Source: JACVRW01 sp963812415 (GTDB lineage: Bacteria; Actinomycetota; Thermoleophilia; Solirubrobacterales; Thermoleophilaceae). From it: 64,000 bases of DNA. The position numbers were made by a program, and so were the translations under genes. The stretch spans positions 1 through 64,000 of the forward strand of contig CAWEVH010000020.1 of the NCBI GenBank assembly GCA_963812415.1. The letters run 5' to 3'. Of this stretch, positions 1 to 8,090 are shown one piece after another (positions within the stretch are counted from its first letter, which is position 1; each line of letters starts with the position of its first letter). The notes below the pieces were generated by a model. The model saw nothing but the letters and a program-made list of their open reading frames with translations. It searched no databases and was not told the DNA's origin.

Positions 1-221
1 CGGCGCCTTACAGGCCACCGGGCGAGCGCCAAGGTTGGCGCAGGGTTTCTGCAGGGTCGCCCGGCGACCATCGCCGCACACCGCAGATCACCTCAAGGAG
101 ACGATCCATGATCGACCTCGCCGTCATCACTGCCGTTGTCGCGCGCGAACCGCGCCCGGGCGCTCGTCAAGTGCCGCTGGTAGCGCCACCAGACCATCGA
201 CCGACCAGGAACCGAGTCGCC
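1..221. other. Upstream region of the RTX-type gene
   Basis: No gene is recognised here. A strong Shine-Dalgarno, AAGGAG at 95-100, lies 7 nt before an ATG at 108. That ATG is in frame with the secreted protein below but would add 38 non-signal-like residues. The ATG at 222 directly precedes a typical signal peptide. Either the protein starts at 108, or 108 begins a short translated leader. Confidence 0.4.
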
Positions 222-1988
222 ATGAACCGCTTCAGCCCCGTGCCCGCGCGCCGTTGCCTGCTCGCGCTGGCCGCGGCGGCCGCCGTGGTCGTTTCCGGCC
301 TTGCCGCCTCCGGCGCCGAGGCCGCAGTCTCGTGCTCGTTCACCAATGCGGTCGTCGAGGTCCGCATGACCGGCAACCTGAACAGCGCCAACCTCAGCGT
401 CGACGGCGGGGGCATCCGCGTCAACGGCGCTGGGTGCGGGACCGCGACGACGGTGAACACGGACGCGGTGCTGGTAAAGGATGAGTCGGACAACCCCGCC
501 ACCCCGGCCGGCAACGACGGCAACACGTACGTGGGAATCGCCGAGCCCTCTCGCTTCGGTCCCGGCAAGACCGACGAGCCGTTCCCGCTCGAGGACGAGA
601 TCGAGTTCTACGTCGACACCAACGGCGGCACTGACCGGCTGACCGCAGGCACCCTGAACACCTCCGAGAGCCAGAACCTGACGGTCGGTAACGGCGGCCT
701 GAGCTGGACCACAGACGGCGACGCCGACGTCGTCGGCATGCCGTTCGACGAGGTCACGATCGGCGGCGGGCCCGGCGTCGACTCCCTGAGCGGCCAGGGC
801 GGCCGGGGCACGGCCGCGCCGCTCTCTAACGCGACGGGGTTCGACGCGTACGGCAACGACGGCACCGACCAGATCAAGGGCAGCGACATCGCCGGCGGCG
901 ACGTGCTGGACGGCGGCGGCGGCATCGACGCGATCGACGGCGCCGCTGGCGACGACACCGTCTACTTCGACCTGCTCTTTCACAACCCGGGCAACGACAC
1001 GGTGACGGGCGGCACGGGCACGGACACGCTCTCCTTCAACACCGCCCCGCGGGCCGTCACGGTCGACCTCGCACGAATGGACGCGCAGGACACCGGCATG
1101 GGGATCCACACCCTCACCGGGTTCGAGAACATCGAGGGCAGCCCCTTCGACGACCGGCTGTCGGGCACGGCGGGCGCCAACCTGCTCGACGGCCGCGGGG
1201 GCGACGACACGCTCGAGGGCCGCGGCGGCGCCGACGACCTGCGGGGCGGCATCGGTGCCGACACCGTCTCCTACGCCGGCGCGCCCGCGCCGGTGACTGT
1301 CGACCTCGCCAGTGCGACCCAGCCTGGAGGCGAGAAGCTGAACGCGATCGAGAACGTGATCGGGTCGCCGTTCGCTGACACGCTGACCGGCGACACCGTG
1401 CCGAACCAGCTCGTCGGCGGTGCCGGGGCTGACGTGCTCGCGGCCGGCGACGGCGCTGACCGCCTCGAGCTGCGCGACGGTGAGGGCGACCGCGCGACCT
1501 GCGGCGCTGGCGCCGACACCGCGATCTCCGACCGGCGGTCGCTCGATGCGCTCGATGCGGACTGCGAGGCCGTGGACGCGTTGCCCGAGCCCGCCGGCGG
1601 CGGCGGGACGGGCGGCCAGGACCCGCTTCCCAGCGGTGCCGACACCGCGCTCAGCTTCACGCTGTCGGCCGCCCGCACCCAGCGCGTCGTTCGCCAGCGC
1701 GGGATCCGCCTGCGACTGAGCTCTCCGGATGAGCCCAGCACGGTCACGGTGACGGCCACCGCCGTGCTGCGCCGCGGCGCCCGCCCGATCCGGCTGCGGC
1801 CGCTGACAGCGACCGCTGCGGCCGGGGCCGCGCGGAGCGTCCGGCTGGCGCTCACCCGCAAGCAGCGCGGGGCGCTGGACGCCGCCATGCGGCGCGGGCA
1901 GCAACCGGTGTTCAAGCTGACCGCCCGCGCACGCGACGCGGCCGGCAACACCGTCATCCGCACGCTCCGCGTGAGGAGCGTGCGCTGA
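222..1988 (+). CDS. Secreted RTX-type calcium-binding repeat protein
   Basis: Predicted exported protein of 588 aa from the ATG at 222. Residues 1-33 form a signal peptide: basic Arg-Arg, an Ala/Val core, then an Ala-rich cleavage region before AVSCSF. Residues about 230-415 hold degenerate hemolysin-type nonapeptide repeats (GGxGxDxL-like, for example GGDDTLEG and GADDLRGG). In known families these fold into a calcium-binding parallel beta-roll. A Gly-rich linker leads to a C-terminal beta-rich domain (about 475-588) ending in Arg-rich sequence. No protease or lipase catalytic motif is visible, so a structural or cell-surface role is inferred. An in-frame ATG at 108 has a better ribosome-binding site, which leaves the start uncertain. 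No operon partner is evident. Confidence 0.75.
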   Translation: MNRFSPVPARRCLLALAAAAAVVVSGLAASGAEAAVSCSFTNAVVEVRMTGNLNSANLSVDGGGIRVNGAGCGTATTVNTDAVLVKDESDNPATPAGNDGNTYVGIAEPSRFGPGKTDEPFPLEDEIEFYVDTNGGTDRLTAGTLNTSESQNLTVGNGGLSWTTDGDADVVGMPFDEVTIGGGPGVDSLSGQGGRGTAAPLSNATGFDAYGNDGTDQIKGSDIAGGDVLDGGGGIDAIDGAAGDDTVYFDLLFHNPGNDTVTGGTGTDTLSFNTAPRAVTVDLARMDAQDTGMGIHTLTGFENIEGSPFDDRLSGTAGANLLDGRGGDDTLEGRGGADDLRGGIGADTVSYAGAPAPVTVDLASATQPGGEKLNAIENVIGSPFADTLTGDTVPNQLVGGAGADVLAAGDGADRLELRDGEGDRATCGAGADTAISDRRSLDALDADCEAVDALPEPAGGGGTGGQDPLPSGADTALSFTLSAARTQRVVRQRGIRLRLSSPDEPSTVTVTATAVLRRGARPIRLRPLTATAAAGAARSVRLALTRKQRGALDAAMRRGQQPVFKLTARARDAAGNTVIRTLRVRSVR

Positions 1989-2224
1989 ATCCTGGTGCGC
2001 TTTCTATGCGAGCCCGCGACGATGGCGTCTTGAGCAGTTGCACGCTCAGCGCCAGCGTCGCGGGCCACGAGGGTGCGAGGCGGCGCAACGCGACCCCGGA
2101 GAGCAGCCGGCTGCCTACCACCTCCGATTCGGCAGGAGCACCCGGATCGCTCCTCACGCCAGCGCTTCGCACACGATCGAGTCGAGACCCCTCCAAAAGA
2201 CGCCTGGGGGGTCCGGCGACCTTC

Positions 2225-2640
2225 ACGGGCTCGTCGGTGTCGATCGTGAGCCTGACCAGGCCGGTGTTCCTGCACGAAAGCGCCGTCACCGGGCCGGGTG
2301 CCATCCAGACCGTGCCGGTGATCGTGCGCGAGTTGTCACCCCAGCGCCAGACTTCGCGCACGGTGCGCTTGAGCGGGAGGGCGAACCCGACTCCGACTCC
2401 GAGCATGTTCGTCTTGGACGACGGCGAACCCGACTACGGCGAGCTGCTGGCGACCGGGTTCGCCACACGGCGGGGCGCCTCGGACGTCCGATCGCCGGAC
2501 GCCCGCAAAGGGACGCGACCGCGGTGGTCCGGGCCACCGTCAGCTTCCACAACACCGCGCCCACGCCCGCCCAGCTCGACGCGACGTTCATGATCACCGC
2601 CTTCTGCTACGGCGAGGTGACCGAAGATCGTGTCGGGTGC
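2225..2640 (+). pseudogene. Possible frameshifted remnant of an unknown protein
   Basis: In one frame, 2225-2470 reads as protein-like sequence with balanced composition (VSIVSLTRPVFLHESAV..., then PSMFVLDDGEPDYGEL). In another frame, about 2515-2640 reads similarly (ATVSFHNTAPTPAQLDATF). Neither frame has a good start, and the junction near 2470-2510 needs a frame change. I do not recognise the family. Chance protein-likeness cannot be excluded. Confidence 0.25.
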
Positions 2641-2910
2641 GGCGCAAGCGATCGCGCCGCTGTGAGGCCGGCGGATAACTGCGTCAACGAGCCAGAGAGA
2701 TCGGCGCCGCAGGTACCGCCACGCCTGCTTCGGGAATGAACGCGAGCGCGTGGGTGGCCGCGCGTCAGGCTCTCGCTTCGGACGAGGAGCGAGCGTCTGC
2801 ACCGCTACTGAGGTCGCACCTGCTTTCGAATGAAGGCGGCGGTGCAGGTGCGAGGAGTCGGCCGGCACGCCTGATTCGAGTGGCCGATCGCGGTGTCCGA
2901 GCGTATGTCA

Positions 2911-2941
2911 CTCTCGGGACTCTTTTGGGGCGCCCCGAGAG
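2911..2941. terminator. Hairpin downstream of tRNA-Val
   Basis: Perfect 8-bp inverted repeat CTCTCGGG / CCCGAGAG around an inner GGGGCGCCCC. It lies about 50 nt past the 3' end of the minus-strand tRNA and could terminate it. No clear U-tract follows, so this is only a candidate. Confidence 0.3.
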
Positions 2942-2992
2942 CAAAGAGATGGCCTCGCGGAGGTCAGAAACCGCTAGTTTTCAGGCCTTTCA

Positions 2993-3064
2993 TGGGCGCG
3001 GCTGGGTTCGAACCAGCGACCTCTCGCGTGTGAGGCGAGCGCTCTCCCGCTGAGCTACGCGCCC
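2993..3064 (-). tRNA. tRNA-Val (anticodon CAC)
   Basis: The minus strand folds as a standard 72-nt cloverleaf. The acceptor is GGGCGCG / CGCGCCC with discriminator A. The D-arm is GCTC...GAGC. The anticodon stem is CTCGC/GCGAG with loop CTCACAC, giving anticodon CAC for valine codon GUG. The T-arm is GCTGG-TTCGAAC-CCAGC. CCA is not encoded. A TAAGAT -10 hexamer lies just upstream on the minus strand (plus 3077-3082). Confidence 0.95.
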
Positions 3065-3118
3065 GGGAGAGGGAGTCATCTTAGTGGGGCCCGCGATACT
3101 CCCGCCATCGCGTTCGAG

Positions 3119-3874
3119 GTGCACCGGTACGGCTCCCACCGTGACCAGTTCGGCGAGCTGACACTGCCTGAGGAGCCCGCCGCCGGTCCGCTCCCGGTGG
3201 TCGTCCTGATTCACGGCGGCTTCTGGCGGGCGCGCTACCGGCTGACGCTCCAGCACCCGCTGACGGCCGACCTCGCCGCGAAGGGGTGGGCGGTCTGGAA
3301 CCTCGAGTACCGGCGGCTCGGCTGGCGAAGTCGCGGTGGCTGGCCGGCCACGCTCGAGGACGTGGCGGCCGGGATCGACGAGCTGGGCAAGCTCGACCAC
3401 CCACTCGACCTCGCGCGAGTCATCGCGATCGGCCACTCGGCGGGCGGCCAGCTCGCCCTCTGGGCGGCCTCGCGCTCCGGCCAGCCGGCCGGCGCGCCGG
3501 GGGCCGAGCCGGCTGTGCGGCTGGCGGGCGCCGTCGGGCAGGCCGCCGTGACTGACCTGCGCGAGGCGCACCGGCTCGGGCTGGGGAGCGGGGTCACCCG
3601 CAGGTTCGCCGGAGGCCCGCCAGGCAAAGTGCCCCAGCGCTACGACCTCGCCTCGCCGATCGAGCGCCTGCCGCTCGGCAGACCCCAGCTGCTCGTGCAC
3701 GGCGACGTGGACGACACCGTGCCTGTCGAGATCGCGCGTCGCTACGCTCGCCGCGCGGCCGAGGCGGGCGACGACTGCGAGCTGATCGTGGTCCCCGGCT
3801 GCGGACACTTCGAGCATCTCGATCCGTCCACCGCTGCCTGGGCCGCCGTGACGGACTGGCTCGGGCGTCGCTGA
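3119..3874 (+). CDS. Alpha/beta hydrolase, possible kynurenine formamidase
   Basis: Predicted 251-aa serine hydrolase of the esterase / prolyl-oligopeptidase-like alpha/beta fold. The oxyanion motif HGGFW is near residue 31. The nucleophile elbow GHSAGG is near residue 105. The acid is in HGDVDDTVP and the catalytic His in GCGHFEHLDP. HGGxW together with GHSAGG is the pattern of alpha/beta-fold kynurenine formamidases. A kynureninase gene lies two genes downstream, so N-formylkynurenine hydrolysis is a reasonable inference. A general esterase is the main alternative. The start is a GTG at 3119; no upstream in-frame ATG exists. Confidence 0.75.
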   Translation: MHRYGSHRDQFGELTLPEEPAAGPLPVVVLIHGGFWRARYRLTLQHPLTADLAAKGWAVWNLEYRRLGWRSRGGWPATLEDVAAGIDELGKLDHPLDLARVIAIGHSAGGQLALWAASRSGQPAGAPGAEPAVRLAGAVGQAAVTDLREAHRLGLGSGVTRRFAGGPPGKVPQRYDLASPIERLPLGRPQLLVHGDVDDTVPVEIARRYARRAAEAGDDCELIVVPGCGHFEHLDPSTAAWAAVTDWLGRR

Positions 3875-3943
3875 GCGGCCCTTCAGGTTCCCGCCGGTCG
3901 ATCCGATGGAATCGCAAGACCTCGCCCAGAGGATTGGAATCTC

Positions 3944-5093
3944 ATGCTTCGTGGTACTCACACGACGATGCCGGCCGTGCGGTGTCGTTCCCTGCTGCTC
4001 AGCGCCCTCGTGGCGGGCATCGCCGTGCTCGCGGCTGCCGCGGCAGAGCGGGGCCAGCGGACCGCCTGCGATGCCGACGGACGCCGCACGGGAGGTTCGG
4101 CAGGGCATGTTCGGGCTCGGGGGCTGGGCCTGGCCGAATGGCGGCGAGGTGGAGGCGCTCTCGGCCAAGGGCCTGCGCTCGTGGCGCCTGACGCTCGCCT
4201 GGGAAGAGATCCAGCCGGTGCGCGGTGAGTATCGCTGGGGCGGCTACGACACCCTCATCCGCAAGCTGGCGGCTCACCACGTCGGGACCATCCTCACGCT
4301 CGCGTCGTGTCCGGATTGGGTCTGCGACGGGGCTGGGCCTCCGCGCACCGACGCCGGCAGGGAGGCCTGGGTCGACTTCGTGCGCGCGGCGGTACGCCGC
4401 TACGGCGTGGGAGGCTCCTTCTGGGCGGACAATCCGGGGGTGGCGCCCAAGCCGGTCGTTCACTGGCAGGTGATGAACGAGGTGAACGGCGTGGACCAGT
4501 GGGGCGCTCACCCGAGCCCCGAGGGCTACGCGGCGTTCCTCAAGCTCACGGCGTCGGCGATCCGGGGCGCCAACCCGGCGTCGAAGGTCGTGCTGGCGGG
4601 TCTCGGCGAGAAGATGACGGTCTGGCTGAACGCGTACCTGCCGGCGCTCTACCGGCAGCCCGGCTTCGCGGCCGACTTCGACACGATGGCAGTCGAGGGG
4701 TACGCGACCAGGCCGATGTACCTGCGCCGGATCATGCGCACCACCCGCGGCGCGATGCGGCGCGCCGGCGACATCCGCAAGCCGATCTGGATCACGGAGA
4801 TGAGTTGGTCGACCGGCGGCCCGGGCCCGTATGTGACGACCGAGCGCGGTCAGGCGCAGAAGCTGCGGCGGGCGTACGACCTGCTGCTGTTGTGCCGTAA
4901 GCGCTGGAACGTCGAGCGCGTCTACTGGTTCGCCCATCGCGACCGCCCGGTGCCGCCCGGCGAGGCCGACTACTGGGGCAACCACAACGGCTTGATCGCG
5001 ACCGACGGTCGCTGGAAGCCTGCGCTCACCACCTTCCTCCGTTACCTGCGCGGACGGCCGCCTCGGGTACGGGCCTCCAGCTGCCGGCTCTAG
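3944..5093 (+). CDS. Secreted glycoside hydrolase (clan GH-A like), N-terminal frameshift
   Basis: The mature domain reads in the frame that ends at 5093. It resembles GH-A TIM-barrel hydrolases: FGLGGWAWP near the start, WQVMNEVN with the likely acid/base Glu, and WITEMSW with the likely nucleophile Glu. The substrate is unknown (a plant or cell-wall glycoside is plausible). A good signal peptide (MLRGTHTTMPAVR then a Leu/Ala core) begins at ATG 3944 but in another frame. A one-base shift between about 4045 and 4110 joins the two. The uninterrupted alternative beginning at 3906 has a Cys/Arg-rich N-terminus that does not look coding. The gene sits between the hydrolase and kynureninase genes without an obvious functional link. 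Confidence 0.65.
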
Positions 5094-5096
5094 GCT
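5091..5096 (+). promoter_or_regulatory. -10 hexamer TAGGCT for kynU
   Basis: TAGGCT ends 7 nt before the GTG start at 5104, and no Shine-Dalgarno is present. The spacing predicts a leaderless transcript and supports the GTG start. Confidence 0.5.
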
Positions 5097-5103
5097 GAGC
5101 GGC

Positions 5104-6369
5104 GTGGCAGGCGAGCACGCCAGCGACCGCGCCCACGCCGAGCGGCTCGACCGGGAGGACCCGCTCGCCTCGTTCCGCGAGCGCTTCGTGATCGACGATC
5201 CGGAGCTCGTCTACCTCGACGGGAACTCGCTCGGTCGCCTGCCGCTGGCGACCCGGGAGCGGCTCGAGCGGCTCACGGCGCAGTGGGGGTCCGAGCTCGC
5301 GTCGGCCTGGGACTCGTGGCTGGACGCTCCGGCGCGTGTCGGCGACGCCCTCGCGGAGGCGGCGCTCGGCGCCCGCCCCGGCGAGGCGATCGTCTGCGAC
5401 TCCACCACGGTCAACCTGTTCAAGCTCGCCAGCGCAGCGCTCGACCTCGCGGCTCCGGACGCGCGCGCGATCGTGACCGACGCCGGCAACTTCCCGACCG
5501 ACCGCTACGTGCTCGACGGGCTGGCGCGCGCGCGGGGGCTCGAGCTGCGGCTCATCGAGGAGGATCAGATCGACGGTCCGCAGCCCGCCGAGATCGAGGA
5601 CGCCTGCCGGGCGGGCGACGTCGCGCTCGTGTCGCTCTCGCAGGTGGCCTACCGCTCGGGGGCGCTCGCGGACGTGGAGGCGATCAACCGCGCAGCCGCC
5701 CCGGCACGGGTGCTCTGGGACCTGTCGCACTCGGCCGGCGCGGTGCCGGTGGAGCTCGAGCGGCGCGGGGTCGAGCTGGCCGTGGGCTGCACGTACAAGT
5801 ACCTGAACGCCGGCCCCGGGGCGCCGGCATACCTCTACGCGCGCGAGGCGCTCCAGCCGCGGCTCGAGAACCCGATCCAGGGCTGGTTCGGACAGCGCGA
5901 GCAGTTCGAGATGGATCGCGCGTACGACCCCGATCCCGGCGTGAAGCGGTTCCTCGGCGGCACCCCGCCGATCGCGGGCCTCCTCGCGGTCGAGGAGGGC
6001 GTGCGGCTCACCGGCGAGGCGGGCATCGACGCGCTGTACGCCAAGTCCAAGGCGCTCACCCGGCTGATCGTCGACCTCCACGACGCCTGGCTCGCCCCGC
6101 TCGGATTCGAGCTCGGCTCGCCGCGCGAGCCCGAGCGGCGCGGCGGCCACGTGAGCCTGCGCCATCCGGACGCCTGGCCGATCACCCGCGCGATGATCGA
6201 GCGCGCCAAGCTGATCCCCGACTTCCGCGGGCCGGACTCGATCCGCCTGGCGCCGGCACCCCTGTACACGCGCTTCACGGACGTCCACGACGGTCTCGAC
6301 CGCCTGCGCGCGCTGGTGGAGGACGGCGTTCACCGCGAGGTGGACGCCTCGCGACGCGCCGTCACGTAG
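5104..6369 (+). CDS. kynU: Kynureninase
   Basis: PLP-dependent cytosolic enzyme that cleaves kynurenine to anthranilate and alanine (EC 3.7.1.3) in tryptophan degradation. Its 421 aa match the family length. Visible signatures are LDGNSLGRLP near the N-terminus, WDLSHSAGAVP for PLP contacts, and GCTYKYLNAGPG carrying the Schiff-base lysine (about K232). WFGQ and FLGGTPPI follow in the C-terminal half, as in other kynureninases. The start is GTG 5104, seven nt after a TAGGCT hexamer. The HGGxW alpha/beta hydrolase upstream could supply kynurenine. No tryptophan dioxygenase lies in the window. Confidence 0.93.
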   Translation: MAGEHASDRAHAERLDREDPLASFRERFVIDDPELVYLDGNSLGRLPLATRERLERLTAQWGSELASAWDSWLDAPARVGDALAEAALGARPGEAIVCDSTTVNLFKLASAALDLAAPDARAIVTDAGNFPTDRYVLDGLARARGLELRLIEEDQIDGPQPAEIEDACRAGDVALVSLSQVAYRSGALADVEAINRAAAPARVLWDLSHSAGAVPVELERRGVELAVGCTYKYLNAGPGAPAYLYAREALQPRLENPIQGWFGQREQFEMDRAYDPDPGVKRFLGGTPPIAGLLAVEEGVRLTGEAGIDALYAKSKALTRLIVDLHDAWLAPLGFELGSPREPERRGGHVSLRHPDAWPITRAMIERAKLIPDFRGPDSIRLAPAPLYTRFTDVHDGLDRLRALVEDGVHREVDASRRAVT

Positions 6370-6422
6370 CCGTCCGGGGGGCGAGCGATGCTGTCCGCGC
6401 CCCTCAACCCCAAGGAGTGAGC

Positions 6423-7013
6423 ATGGACGCCTCGGCTCGGGACGCGACGATGCGCGACGCGGTCGGCAAGTTCGGCAGCCTGTGGTGGCTGTGGATCGTG
6501 TTCGGGATCTTCTGGATCGTGGTCGCCCTGGTGATCCTCCAGTTCGACGACGCCTCGATCACGACGGTCGGCATCCTGATCGGTGCGATGTTCCTCGCCT
6601 CAGGCTTTCAGAGCCTGATGGTGGCCGGTCTGCTGGAAGGCGGAGCGCGCTGGATATCGGCCATCTTCGGCGTGCTGCTCCTGATCGCGGGCGTGATCTC
6701 GCTGATCAGCCCTGAGGAGACCTTCGCCGGCATCGCCGACATCCTCGGCTTCCTGTTCCTCATCGTCGGCGCGTTCTGGATCATCCAGGCGTTTCAGGAC
6801 AGGTCGGTGAACGACCTCTGGTGGTTCGGCCTGATCTCCGGGATCGCGATGGTGATCCTCGCCTTCTGGACCGCCGGCCAGTTCTTCATCGAGAAGCAGT
6901 ACGTGCTGCTCGTGTTCGCCGGCATCTGGGCGCTGTTCCACGGCGTGGGTGATCTGATCCGCGCGTTCGCGGTCAGGAAGCTCGGCCAGCTCGCCCGCGC
7001 GGGAGAGTTCTAG
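6423..7013 (+). CDS. HdeD/DUF308 family membrane protein
   Basis: Integral membrane protein of 196 aa with about six hydrophobic segments in a pseudo-repeated pattern (for example LWWLWIVFGIFWIVVALVI, then FLFLIVGAFWII). This is typical of the HdeD/DUF308 family, whose E. coli member is linked to acid resistance. The actinobacterial function is unknown. An AAGGAG Shine-Dalgarno at 6412-6417 lies 5 nt before the ATG, so this gene is led by a conventional site. Its stop overlaps the convergent basic-protein gene by 4 nt. Confidence 0.8.
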   Translation: MDASARDATMRDAVGKFGSLWWLWIVFGIFWIVVALVILQFDDASITTVGILIGAMFLASGFQSLMVAGLLEGGARWISAIFGVLLLIAGVISLISPEETFAGIADILGFLFLIVGAFWIIQAFQDRSVNDLWWFGLISGIAMVILAFWTAGQFFIEKQYVLLVFAGIWALFHGVGDLIRAFAVRKLGQLARAGEF

Positions 7014-7309
7014 GTCTTCGAGCGCTTGCGGGCGCCCTTCCGTGCCGCGGAGCTACGGCTCCGTGCGTTCGCCTTCCTCGTGCGTGCCGCCTTGCGTGCC
7101 GAGGCCTTGCGGTCGCCCCGGCGAGCGTGATCGCGCAGCTCGGAGACGGCTGACTCGAGCCGATTAACGGCGTCACGCATGGGCTTGGGAGCGCGCTTGC
7201 CCCCGCTCACCTGGCCCGGCAGTCCGGCCACCTGACGCGCCACGCGCTTTCTCAGACCGTGCTCCCTCATCCGCTTGTACAGCTTCTTGCTGGACTGGTT
7301 CTTCGCCAT
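7010..7309 (-). CDS. Small basic Lys/Arg-rich protein, unknown function
   Basis: About 99 aa starting MAKNQSSKKLYKRMREHG. The middle (MRDAVNRLESAVSELRDHA) could form a short coiled coil. The C-terminus is a Lys/Arg/Ala/Ser-rich tail resembling the low-complexity tails of actinobacterial histone-like proteins. DNA or RNA binding is inferred from charge only; no domain is recognised. A GTG two codons upstream (7315) is an alternative start. The 3' end overlaps the DUF308 gene tail to tail. Confidence 0.55.
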   Translation of the reverse strand: MAKNQSSKKLYKRMREHGLRKRVARQVAGLPGQVSGGKRAPKPMRDAVNRLESAVSELRDHARRGDRKASARKAARTRKANARSRSSAARKGARKRSKT

Positions 7310-7360
7310 GCTCACCGACTACCCAGGTGCGCTGGACACACTCACGCCCGCCAAGTTCGA

Positions 7361-7747
7361 CTACAGCGCCACGATCGCGTCGATCTCCACATCGGCCCCC
7401 TTCGGGAGGCCCGCGGCGGCGACCGCCACGCGCGCCGGCGGGTCGTCGCCCGCGAAGAACTCGGCGTACACCTCATTCACGCGCGCGAAGTCGCCCATGT
7501 CCGCGAGGTAGACGGTGCAGCGCACGGCGTTGGCGAGCGACGCGCCGGCCGCGTCGCACACGGCGCTCAGGTTGTCGAGGCAGCGGCGGGCCTGGCCTTC
7601 GATGTCCTCCTTCACGATCTCGCCCGAGTCGGGGTCGAGCGGGATCTGACCCGAGCAGAACAGGAGGTTGCCGCTGCGCATCGCCTGGGAGTAGGGGCCG
7701 ATGGCGGCGGGGGCGGAGTCTGTGGAGACGGCGTGTCGGTCGGGCAT
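7361..7747 (-). CDS. ridA: RidA family enamine/imine deaminase
   Basis: 128-aa Rid-family protein that hydrolyses reactive 2-aminoacrylate-type enamines formed by PLP enzymes. Signatures: AIGPYSQA near residue 15, FCSGQIPLDPDSG, then PARVAV with the conserved Arg that anchors the substrate carboxylate, and a C-terminal VEIDAIV with the conserved Glu. These residues favour an active deaminase. A TAAAGT hexamer (minus strand, plus 7756-7761) lies 8 nt before the ATG, so the transcript is predicted leaderless. It is divergent from the SRP RNA gene and shares its short promoter region. Confidence 0.92.
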   Translation of the reverse strand: MPDRHAVSTDSAPAAIGPYSQAMRSGNLLFCSGQIPLDPDSGEIVKEDIEGQARRCLDNLSAVCDAAGASLANAVRCTVYLADMGDFARVNEVYAEFFAGDDPPARVAVAAAGLPKGADVEIDAIVAL

Positions 7748-7775
7748 GGTGCGGGACTTTACGTCGTGCTCTCTC

Positions 7776-7781
7776 TATGCT
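7776..7781 (+). promoter_or_regulatory. -10 hexamer TATGCT for the SRP RNA
   Basis: TATGCT lies 5-7 nt before the inferred 5' end of the SRP RNA at about 7786-7788. No convincing -35 is visible at 17-bp spacing. Confidence 0.45.
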
Positions 7782-7785
7782 CCCC

Positions 7786-8066
7786 TGTGGACCGTGCTAG
7801 GCGGGGAGGTAGCGGTGCCCTGTCACCCGCAATCCGCTCTAGCGGGGCTGAATTCCCGAATGAGGGGCTTCGGCTCTCGGGGTCAGTACGCCGGACAGAG
7901 GCGTTGATGGCCGGGTCCCGCGCGGCGAGCGCTCGCGAACCAGGTCAGATCCGGGAGGAAGCAGCCTTAAGCGATACCGCTCGTGCGCCGCGGATCAGCC
8001 TGGCCGGAGCCGACGACTGGCGGGCACGCCCGAGATCGAGCTTCGAAGACGGGTGCACGGTCCGTG
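7786..8066 (+). ncRNA. ffs: Signal recognition particle RNA, large bacterial type
   Basis: Contains the universal SRP domain IV core at about 7943-7968 (CAGGTCAGATCCGG then GGAAGCAGCC). The 5' Alu-domain sequence from 7791 (CCGTGCTAGGCGGGGAGGTA, then GCGG) matches the Bacillus scRNA type rather than the short 4.5S type. The ends pair exactly: GGACCGTGC (7789-7797) with GCACGGTCC (8055-8063), which fixes a length near 280 nt. The RNA binds Ffh and targets nascent membrane proteins. It lies some 3.6 kb upstream of dnaX, a location common in high-GC Gram-positives. End positions are good to a few nt. Confidence 0.92.
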
Positions 8067-8090
8067 CTTCGCTTTGCGAATGCCTTGCGC

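Larger units (their letters stand above)
1989..2992. other. Gene-poor, degenerate region next to tRNA-Val
   Basis: About 1 kb without a convincing intact gene. It has a possible frameshifted remnant near 2225-2640. It also has a perfect 9-bp inverted repeat (CGCACCTGC at 2815-2823, GCAGGTGCG at 2844-2852). A hairpin lies at 2911-2941 (CTCTCGGG / CCCGAGAG). The region lies on the 3' side of the minus-strand tRNA-Val gene, where integrative elements usually insert. A decayed insertion is therefore possible but unproven. Confidence 0.4.

Noticed and set aside
900..1480. DNA repeats in the RTX gene read as a tandem array
   Set aside because: The periodicity is at protein level (calcium-binding nonapeptides). 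The DNA copies are diverged.
93..1904. 603-aa open frame on the minus strand opposite the RTX gene
   Set aside because: It is a GC-skew shadow. Composition is Arg/Ala/Gly/Val low complexity, and the plus strand has a signal peptide and ordered repeats.
3906..4100. N-terminus of the glycoside hydrolase starting at ATG 3906
   Set aside because: The first 60 residues are Cys/Arg/Pro-rich and have no signal peptide. A clean signal peptide exists in another frame from 3944.
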